DNA of 17,528 nt from assembly GCA_036278435.1 (NCBI GenBank), contig DASULA010000395.1, positions 1 to 17,528 of the forward strand. Direction: 5' to 3'. Within the stretch, counting starts at the first letter, position 1; the number at the start of each line of letters is the position of its first letter. The notes under the pieces were generated by a model. It saw only the letters and a program-made list of their open reading frames with translations. It was not told the DNA's origin and searched no databases. Source of the DNA: DASULA01 sp036278435. Its GTDB lineage: Bacteria; Actinomycetota; Actinomycetes; Mycobacteriales; DASULA01. Made by a program: the position numbers and the translations under genes. Positions 12,459 through 17,528 of this stretch are shown here, in pieces.

Positions 12459-13873
12459 GACAGGTCCGTGGCCAACAGGTGCCGCCAGTCGGCGACGAAC
12501 TGGGGGTAGGACAGGTGTGCGGTCACCCGCAACGCCCGGGTGACCGCCTGTCGCGGGTCGCCGGTGGACGAGCCCACAAGCCGGTAGAACCGCACCAGGC
12601 CGGCCTGGCCGGTCCGGGCGGCGAGCAGCCGGCAGGCCAACCACGCCTCCTCGTAGGACTGGGACAGCCGCGGGTTGTCTCCGCCGAAGTCCTTCGCGGT
12701 GGGCAGGGCCGCGGGCACCCGGCCCCGCCGGACCTCGGCGCGGAGTTCCTGCGCGGCGACCGTGACCGGCACGCCGGTGTCGAGATAACCGACGTAGTCG
12801 GCGAAGCCCTCGACCAGCCAGATCGGCGCGGCCGGGCCGGTGATCGCGCGGGTGGCCACGTGGGTGATCTCGTGGCGGAGCACGACCAGACGGCCGACCG
12901 AACCGAGCCGGTCCAGATTGCTCGGGTTGATGACGACCCGTTGGCCGCGCACGGTGCGGCTGGACGCGTCGGTGTAGTCCGCGGTGGCCACCGCGGCGAT
13001 GTGGGCCAGAGCGAACTGGCCCCCGATCAGGTGCGACATCTCCTGCTGGGTGTCGGGGATCAGCACGACCACCCGCTGGCTCCAGCCGGGCCCCCACACG
13101 TCGGTCACGTGCGGCACGGCCCGGTCGACGACCGAGGCGAACGTCGCGAGCCGGTTCGCGCTGCGCGGGTGGGCCAGCACCAGGCTGGCGCTGCCTCGAT
13201 AGGCCACCACCGGGCCGAAGTCCCACAGCCCGCGCCAGGTGCGGTCGCCCCGGCCGTCGAAGTCGCGGTCGGAGCCGAGGTACCACCGTCCGCCGCGGCG
13301 GACGAAGGTGAGGAACTGCGGGCGGTCGGTGGGCACCGGGTCGAACCCACGCAGGGCGTAGCGGAGCGTCACCCTGGGCGCCCACACCGGGTCGCCGTAC
13401 CGGGCGAACGAGGGGTCACTGACCGGTTCGGCGGAACTCGGGTCCAGTTTGTAGTCCCAGCTTTCCAACGGTACCTGGGCGAGGTTGGCGAACAGCGCCG
13501 ACTGGCTGGCCCGGAACGCGGTGGCCCGCGGGTCCACCGTCGCCAGGAACGCGGCCCGGTCCCGCCGCAGCAGCGCCGAGGCGTGCCGTTCGAGCAGGTC
13601 ACGCACCGCGGCGGTGCGGGCGGCCCGGCCGGCCCGGTCCTGGCCAAGACCGCCGGAGTAGTCCGGGGTGGTCGGCCGGGCGTTGACGCCGGTCGGCCGG
13701 AGGGCCGCAGAACCCGCCGCCGGGCGGGTCGCGCCGGCGGCGGCGACGTGCCGCAGTCCGGCCACGCCGGCCGTCAGTTCGACCAGCACCGCCACCAGAA
13801 GCAGGGTGACCGGCCACGGGCGCCGGCCCGGCCCGCGCCGGTACCCGCCGGCGGGTCGCGGCGACCGGCTCAC
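12455..13873 (-). CDS. Membrane-anchored gluzincin-type (peptidase MA-like) metalloprotease
   Basis: A 472-aa protein from GTG 13873. A basic N-terminus is followed by one hydrophobic helix (about 20-40), so the bulk should lie outside the membrane. Residues about 80-210 form a domain resembling a secreted NTF2-like or adhesive module (RDLLERHASALLRRDRAAFL...GGRWYLGSDRDFDG). The catalytic region has HEITH (334-338) in VVLRHEITHVA and, 17 residues after the second His, Glu355 in WLVEGFADYVGY, the gluzincin arrangement. The conserved SYEEAWLACRLL helix follows. Substrate is unknown. In the same frame a TTG at 13963 exists without a ribosome site; GTG 13873 is preferred because it overlaps the stop of a short ORF that has one (GTGA, 13870-13873). 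It is coupled to the M48 gene downstream. Confidence 0.85.
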   Translation of the reverse strand: MSRSPRPAGGYRRGPGRRPWPVTLLLVAVLVELTAGVAGLRHVAAAGATRPAAGSAALRPTGVNARPTTPDYSGGLGQDRAGRAARTAAVRDLLERHASALLRRDRAAFLATVDPRATAFRASQSALFANLAQVPLESWDYKLDPSSAEPVSDPSFARYGDPVWAPRVTLRYALRGFDPVPTDRPQFLTFVRRGGRWYLGSDRDFDGRGDRTWRGLWDFGPVVAYRGSASLVLAHPRSANRLATFASVVDRAVPHVTDVWGPGWSQRVVVLIPDTQQEMSHLIGGQFALAHIAAVATADYTDASSRTVRGQRVVINPSNLDRLGSVGRLVVLRHEITHVATRAITGPAAPIWLVEGFADYVGYLDTGVPVTVAAQELRAEVRRGRVPAALPTAKDFGGDNPRLSQSYEEAWLACRLLAARTGQAGLVRFYRLVGSSTGDPRQAVTRALRVTAHLSYPQFVADWRHLLATDLS

Positions 13874-13935
13874 CGCGATGTCGCCCGGCGCCGCCGCCGC
13901 GCACCGCGGGGTGAATTGGCGTTCGTCCGGCGCAT
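13870..13935 (-). CDS. 21-codon leader ORF coupled to the membrane metalloprotease gene
   Basis: A short frame from ATG 13935 to TGA 13872-13870 encoding a very basic peptide (MRRTNANSPRG, then mostly Arg). GGAAGAAGG ends 7 nt before the ATG, the only good ribosome site near the start of this gene. The stop overlaps the protease GTG as GTGA. A candidate -10, TACGAT, lies at 14016-14011 on this strand, which would give a leader of about 70 nt; no good -35 is visible. The run of Arg codons (CGG repeats) might slow ribosomes. The alternative is that translation begins in the protease frame at TTG 13963 and this ORF is fortuitous. Confidence 0.45.
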   Translation of the reverse strand: MRRTNANSPRGARRRRRATSR

Positions 13936-14076
13936 CGGCTGGCCTTCTTCCGTCGAGCGACAACCACGCGAGGTGGGCAGCGCCGGTCAGGGCGGGGAGG
14001 TCACGTCGAAATCGTACGGCCGGCCGGTCCGGACCGGTGCGACCGGTGCCCGCCCAGCGAGCCGGCGGACACCGGA

Positions 14077-14109
14077 GAGGGGGCGGGGTCTGTTGACCAC
14101 CGCCCCCTC
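14077..14109 (-). terminator. Long hairpin after the NlpC/P60 gene
   Basis: GAGGGGGCGG (14077-14086) pairs with CCGCCCCCTC (14100-14109), and inside it GGTC pairs with GACC around a 4-nt loop, leaving one bulged A at 14099. This 14-bp stem begins 12 nt after the stop codon at 14121. There is no T-run, as is usual for actinobacterial hairpin terminators. It separates the riboswitch-controlled gene from the protease-pimB' operon. Confidence 0.75.
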
Positions 14110-14120
14110 AGGTGGGGTGA

Positions 14121-15137
14121 CTACCAGACCCGGGTGGCCCCGGTGTACGGGAAGTCGTCCATGCTGGAGATCTTCACCACATCACCGGTCTGCGGCGCCT
14201 GCACCATCAGGTTGTCCCCGATGTACAGGCCCACATGGTGGATCGGGCTGTAGAAGAACACCAGATCGCCTGGCAGCAGGTTGGCCCTGCTGACGTGCGT
14301 GCCGGTGGCGTACTGCGACTGGCTCTGGTGCGGCAGGCTCACCCCCGCCTGCGCCCAGGCCCACATGGTCAGCCCGGAGCAGTCGAACGTGTCCGGGCCG
14401 GCCGCGGCCCAGACGTAGGGGCTCCCCTGCTTGCCCAGCGCCGCGTTGACCGCGGTCCTGGCCTCGGCGTTGGGGGGGGCGGGAAGGTTCGAGATGTCGA
14501 CCCGGGTGGTGCTCCGGCTCGCCCGGCCGGCGAACAGGGACGCCCGCTCATCAGCGGTGAGCTGGCTCAGCAACGACTGGGCCTGGGTGACCTGCTTCTC
14601 GATCGACGCCTTCTGCGCGCGGATCTGGTTGAACAGCGCCTGCGCGTCGGACGCCGCCTTGCGCGCGTTCTGTTCTGCTTTGTCCGCCTTGGCCTTTGCC
14701 TGCGAGAGGCTCTGGATGGCGGCGTCGCGGCGGGACGCGATGGTGTCGAGCGCGCTGAGCTGGTCGAGGAAGTCCTGCGGCGAGCGGCTCGTCATGATCG
14801 ACGTGAACTCACCGAAGGGCACCGACCGGTAGGCCGCGGACGCCATCTGCCGGACCTTGCCCGACAGGCTCTGCATCCTGACGTCCAGTGCCCTGGCCTG
14901 GTGCGTGGCCGCGCTCTGGGCCTTCTTCTTCCGGCCCAACTCGATCTGCGCGGCGTTGTACTTCTCGACGATCGGTTCGAGTTTGCCGTTGAGGGCGAGA
15001 ATCTGCTGTTGCGCTCCCGACACCGTTTGCGGCGGCGCGGCGTTTCCCGCGCCGGGCGCCAATCCGACGGCCAGGGATGCCACCGCCGCGACGGTGGCCG
15101 TGCGCAACATCCTCGTGGTCAGTCCTGAGGTCGCCAC
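14121..15137 (-). CDS. Secreted NlpC/P60 peptidoglycan endopeptidase with coiled coil (Rip-like)
   Basis: A 338-aa secreted cell-wall hydrolase expected to cut peptide stems of peptidoglycan. Residues 1-33 are a signal peptide ending GNA-APP. Residues about 40-205 are a long Ala/Gln/Lys/Ser-rich coiled coil (AQQQILALNGKLEPIVEKYN onward), as in mycobacterial RipA and Rv2190c. The C-terminal NlpC/P60 domain (about 225-338) has Cys253 in FDCSGLTMWAW, His301 in HHVGLYIGD and, 12 residues later, Gln313 in LMVQAPQTGD where RipA has Glu and many relatives have His. The GTG at 15137 is chosen because the signal peptide follows at once; AAGGAGG lies 12 nt upstream, somewhat far. It is preceded by a c-di-AMP riboswitch and a consensus promoter and followed by a hairpin, so it is a single-gene unit. 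Confidence 0.95.
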   Translation of the reverse strand: MATSGLTTRMLRTATVAAVASLAVGLAPGAGNAAPPQTVSGAQQQILALNGKLEPIVEKYNAAQIELGRKKKAQSAATHQARALDVRMQSLSGKVRQMASAAYRSVPFGEFTSIMTSRSPQDFLDQLSALDTIASRRDAAIQSLSQAKAKADKAEQNARKAASDAQALFNQIRAQKASIEKQVTQAQSLLSQLTADERASLFAGRASRSTTRVDISNLPAPPNAEARTAVNAALGKQGSPYVWAAAGPDTFDCSGLTMWAWAQAGVSLPHQSQSQYATGTHVSRANLLPGDLVFFYSPIHHVGLYIGDNLMVQAPQTGDVVKISSMDDFPYTGATRVW

Positions 15138-15163
15138 TGAGGCGGCACTCCTCCTTCCACCTC

Positions 15164-15314
15164 GACCGCCTACCGGGTTAGCTGACGGGTTCGGGCAAGG
15201 GAAGGGACTGCCCTACGGTGCTGCCCGGGGAAGGCGGCGCCGACTCACCCCACGGTGTGTTACCTGGTTCCCCGGCTCAGGACCGGACCGCGATCCGGCC
15301 CCGACTCGGCGGTG
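15164..15314 (-). promoter_or_regulatory. c-di-AMP riboswitch (ydaO-yuaA class)
   Basis: Read on the minus strand, the leader holds the conserved blocks of the ydaO-yuaA motif in order: CCGCC for the 5' side of P1 (15312-15308), GCCGGGGAACC, GGGGTGAGTC, GTAGGGCA, TTGCCCGAACCCGTCAGC, TAACCCGGTAGGCGG. The last closes P1 through GGCGG (15170-15166). The block CCGAACCCGTCAGCTAACC is nearly identical to the B. subtilis ydaO core as I remember it. This class binds cyclic di-AMP and typically switches expression off; in actinobacteria it often precedes cell-wall hydrolase genes such as rpf and NlpC/P60. It sits between a consensus promoter and the ribosome site of the NlpC/P60 gene. Confidence 0.93.
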
Positions 15315-15366
15315 ATCCGCTGGTGCCACCGGATTCTGGTGGCGGACGCCCAGAAGATCGGGGCTC

Positions 15367-15395
15367 AGACTAGGGGTCCGTGCGAGCCGAGACAA
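15367..15395 (-). promoter_or_regulatory. Consensus-like promoter of the riboswitch/NlpC/P60 transcript
   Basis: On the minus strand TTGTCT (15395-15390) and TAGTCT (15372-15367) are separated by exactly 17 bp. The expected transcription start is near 15360, about 45 nt before the riboswitch and about 223 nt before the GTG at 15137. The spacing and position fit a housekeeping sigma factor. Confidence 0.75.
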
Positions 15396-15400
15396 TCACT

Positions 15401-15668
15401 CCCCGTGGTTTTACACGGCATTTTGGAGCAAGCACGGGCAACAGCAGACCCTCACCCGGTCGATCACGACAACGGGTGCCGGAACAAGTACGGACTGTAG
15501 CGGAATCGCGCGACACGCCGCCAGTGGTCGTCACCGACCGGTATGCGCTCGGACGCGGTCGGAGCCGACTCGCCGCGGCATCTCACGCCCCCGGGCGACC
15601 GGCTGGTGCGGCTGACCACCAGGCCCGTCGCGTCTCCGCCGGCTTATCCGTGAGGTCGCCAGGTGGGT
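15401..15668. other. Intergenic region upstream of the NlpC/P60 promoter
   Basis: About 270 bp between the promoter of the NlpC/P60 transcript and the stop of the acyl-CoA ligase gene. It is less GC-rich at its left end than its surroundings. The only clear structure is CCGTG-GTTTTA-CACGG (15403-15418), a perfect 5-bp inverted repeat 7 bp upstream of the -35 hexamer, which could be an activator or repressor site. No plausible gene, tRNA or obvious acyl-CoA-ligase terminator was seen. Confidence 0.5.
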
Positions 15669-17462
15669 TCAGCGCGCGGGATAGAGGGCGGCGATGTCGG
15701 CGGCGCGGTGGTCGGCGATGACGTTGCGGCGGAGTTTCAGTGACGGGGTGAGTTCGCCGGCCTCCAGGGTGAAGTCGGCGGCCAGGACGCCGAACCGCCG
15801 GATCGACTCGGCCCGCGACACCGCCTCGTTGGCCCGGTCCACCGCGGCCTGAATCTCCGAGCGCAGGCCATCATGGTCGCGCAGGTCGGCCAGCGGGGTG
15901 TCCGCGGCCATGCCGTGCGCGGTCAGCCAGTCGGGCAGGAAGTCCTCATCGAGGGTCACCAGGCAGGCCACGTAGGGCCGGCCGTCCCCGACCACCATGG
16001 CCTGGCTGATCAGCGGATGCGCCCGCAGCCGGTCCTCCAGTACGGCCGGCGCCACGTTCTTACCGCCGGCGGTGACGATGAGCTCCTTGATCCGGCCGGT
16101 GATGGTCAGGAAGCCCTCGGAGTCCAGTTCGCCCAGGTCCCCGGTGCGGAACCAGCCGTCCAGCAGGGACCCGGCGGTGGCCGCGTCGTTGTTCCAGTAG
16201 CCGGGAAAGACGATGTCGCCGGCCAGCCACACCTCGCCGTCGTCGGCCAGGCGCACCGACACGCCGGGCACCGGGCGGCCCACCGAGCCGATCCGCGTCG
16301 CGCCGTCGAGGTTCACGCAGGCCCCGGCGGTGGTCTCGGTCAGCCCGTAGCCCTCGTACACCGTCACCCCGATGCCGCGGTAGAAGTGGGCCAGCCGGGT
16401 GCCCAGCGGGGCGCCCCCGGAGATCGCCTGCCGGCACCGGCCGCCCAGCGCGGTGCGCAGCTTGCGGTACACTAGCGCGTCGAAGAACCGGTGCCGCAAC
16501 CGCAGCCGCGGGCTCGGGCCGCCGGTGTCCAGGGCCTGGCTGTAGGCGATGGCGACCCGTTCGGCCCGGTCGAACAGACCGCCGTGACCGTCGCGGTAGG
16601 CGGTCTGCCGGGCGGTGTTGTAGACCCGGTTGAACACGTGCGGCACGGCCAGCAGGAACGTCGGCCGGAACGTCCTCAGATCGGCGGCCAGGCCCCTGGC
16701 GTCGGCGGTGTAGCCCAGCCGGCACCGGCTGTACACCGCGCCGCACTGGATCGCCCGGGCGAACACGTGTGCCAGCGGCAGGAACAGCAGCGTGGCGGCG
16801 TCGGGGTTGAACAGCCGGTGCAGCCCCGGCAGGATGCCGCGCACCTCGGCGAGCAGGTTGCGGTGGGTGAGCACGCATCCCTTGGGCCGGCCGGTGGTAC
16901 CGCTGGTGTAGATGATGGTGGCCACGTCGTCGGCACCCAGCGCGGCGCGGCGGCGGGAGATCTCCTCGCCGTGCCGGCCGGCGCCCAGGCCGCGCAGGGT
17001 GTGCACGGCGCCCCGGTCGATCTGCCACACCTGGCCCAGCGCGGGCAGATCGGCCCGCACCCCGTCCAGGGTCCGGCCGTGCTCGGCGGTCTCCAGCACG
17101 GCGGCGACCGCGCCGGAGTCGGCCAGGATCCAGCGCACCTGCTCGGGGCTGGACGTCTCGTACACCGGCACGGTCACCGCGCCGGCCGCCCAGATCGCGT
17201 AGTCGAACAGGGTCCACTCGTAGCGGGTCCGCGACATCAGCGCGACCCGGTCGCCCGGCTCGATACCGGCGGCCACCAGACCGCCGGCCACGTCGGTGAC
17301 CTCGGCGGCGAACCGGGCCGCGGTCACCTCGTCCCAGCCGCTGTCGGTGCGGCGGCTGAAGGAGACCGCGTCGGGGTGTGACCGGGCGTTGTCGTACACC
17401 ATGTCGGTGAGGTTCGAACCGGCCGGCACGCCCGCCGTGGCCGGAACCGAGAACTCGCGCAC
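15669..17462 (-). CDS. Long-chain fatty-acyl-CoA synthetase (FadD15-like AMP-forming ligase)
   Basis: A 597-aa ANL-superfamily ligase that activates a fatty acid as acyl-AMP and transfers it to CoA. Motifs in order: ATP loop YTSGTTGRPKG (185-195), LFLPLAHVFARAIQ, YEGYGLTETTAG, GWFRTGDLG, the hinge and CoA region GRIKELIVTAGGKNVAP, and the catalytic lysine Lys576 in LTPSLKLRR near the C-terminus. The length is normal for long-chain ligases, and the N-terminus NLTDMVYDNARSHPDAVSFSRR fits the FadD15 type. The GTG at 17462 has AAGGGG 7 nt upstream. No partner gene is adjacent inside the window; the next gene upstream lies beyond 17528. The chain-length preference cannot be read from sequence. FadD15 is placed near pimB' in mycobacteria, which supports the neighbourhood match. 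Confidence 0.95.
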   Translation of the reverse strand: MREFSVPATAGVPAGSNLTDMVYDNARSHPDAVSFSRRTDSGWDEVTAARFAAEVTDVAGGLVAAGIEPGDRVALMSRTRYEWTLFDYAIWAAGAVTVPVYETSSPEQVRWILADSGAVAAVLETAEHGRTLDGVRADLPALGQVWQIDRGAVHTLRGLGAGRHGEEISRRRAALGADDVATIIYTSGTTGRPKGCVLTHRNLLAEVRGILPGLHRLFNPDAATLLFLPLAHVFARAIQCGAVYSRCRLGYTADARGLAADLRTFRPTFLLAVPHVFNRVYNTARQTAYRDGHGGLFDRAERVAIAYSQALDTGGPSPRLRLRHRFFDALVYRKLRTALGGRCRQAISGGAPLGTRLAHFYRGIGVTVYEGYGLTETTAGACVNLDGATRIGSVGRPVPGVSVRLADDGEVWLAGDIVFPGYWNNDAATAGSLLDGWFRTGDLGELDSEGFLTITGRIKELIVTAGGKNVAPAVLEDRLRAHPLISQAMVVGDGRPYVACLVTLDEDFLPDWLTAHGMAADTPLADLRDHDGLRSEIQAAVDRANEAVSRAESIRRFGVLAADFTLEAGELTPSLKLRRNVIADHRAADIAALYPAR

Positions 17463-17528
17463 TCGCAGACCCCTTCACACCACCGGACCGGCCGGTCGCC
17501 GAACCTGGATGAGTGTGCTTCATACCCT
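17463..17528. other. Upstream region of the acyl-CoA ligase gene, to window edge
   Basis: Only 66 bp are visible. Apart from the AAGGGG ribosome site of the acyl-CoA ligase, I see no convincing promoter hexamer pair on the minus strand, so the promoter probably lies further right. Confidence 0.4.

Noticed and set aside
13874..13963. TTG 13963 as the start of the membrane metalloprotease
   Set aside because: It has no ribosome site, and the added 30 residues show no signal or domain; GTG 13873 with stop-start coupling is better supported, though not proven.
10668..14293. Long plus-strand frames (to 12509 and from 12479) opposite pimB', the two proteases and NlpC/P60
   Set aside because: The opposite strand encodes proteins with full catalytic motifs and coupled starts. 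These frames give only charged low-complexity sequence.
15401..15668. Possible small gene or tRNA upstream of the NlpC/P60 promoter
   Set aside because: Open frames here lack ribosome sites and coding-like GC3, and no cloverleaf or TTCRANNC T-arm pattern was found.
16491..17381. Plus-strand frame opposite the acyl-CoA ligase
   Set aside because: The ligase motifs are unambiguous on the minus strand; the plus-strand product is Gly/Gln/His-rich with no domain.
1..17528. Mobile element, prophage, CRISPR array or defence system
   Set aside because: No transposase, integrase, terminal repeats, regularly spaced repeats or toxin-antitoxin pairs were seen; the content is ordinary conserved chromosomal genes.

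Overview
The window is high-GC DNA from an actinobacterium. The codons strongly favour G/C in the third position, GTG and TTG starts are common, and the gene set is typical of the phylum: the cytochrome bcc-aa3 genes qcrC and ctaE, a PimB'-type mannosyltransferase for phosphatidylinositol mannosides, an exonuclease/UvrC-like fusion, and an NlpC/P60 hydrolase behind a c-di-AMP riboswitch. From memory, the grouping ctaE-qcrC / exonuclease-UvrC / NlpC/P60 / pimB' / fadD15 resembles the mycobacterial Rv2187-Rv2194 neighbourhood, without trpD and with extra genes inserted. A family such as Micromonosporaceae is plausible, but the sequence alone does not fix it.

Layout. Positions 1-918 (minus) hold the start of a respiratory operon, ctaE then qcrC, which runs off the left edge. 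Divergent from it at 981-2093 is a seven-helix CtaG-like oxidase assembly protein that looks leaderless. Next come three plus-strand genes with their own promoter signals: a 65-aa CxxC/CxxH zinc-knuckle protein, a degenerate stand-alone receiver domain and a SAM methyltransferase. A convergent stand-alone Lrp/AsnC effector domain (3791-4078) faces away from a glutathionyl-hydroquinone-reductase-like GST (4243-5199).

The exonuclease/GIY-YIG fusion (5248-7239, minus) is divergent from a two-gene operon: an AMACR-like CoA-transferase/racemase preceded by a coupled 26-codon leader ORF, then a coiled-coil NYN/PIN-like protein. That operon meets the pimB' operon head-on at 9846-9964, a gap filled by a nested set of palindromes.

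The minus-strand block 15395-9965 is a cell-envelope cluster. It starts with a consensus promoter, a c-di-AMP riboswitch and an NlpC/P60 peptidoglycan hydrolase ending in a long hairpin. Then follow a 21-codon leader ORF, a membrane-anchored HExxH metalloprotease, an M48 membrane protease and pimB'. The last four are joined by two GTGA overlaps and one 7-bp gap. A long-chain acyl-CoA ligase (15669-17462, minus) closes the window.

The most interesting features are regulatory. They are the riboswitch, whose P1 strand has a second perfect partner next to the start codon; the four-arm palindrome at 9884-9949; two independent short leader ORFs coupled by GTGA overlaps; and several start codons sitting directly behind -10 hexamers. 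No tRNA, rRNA, transposase or CRISPR array was seen.
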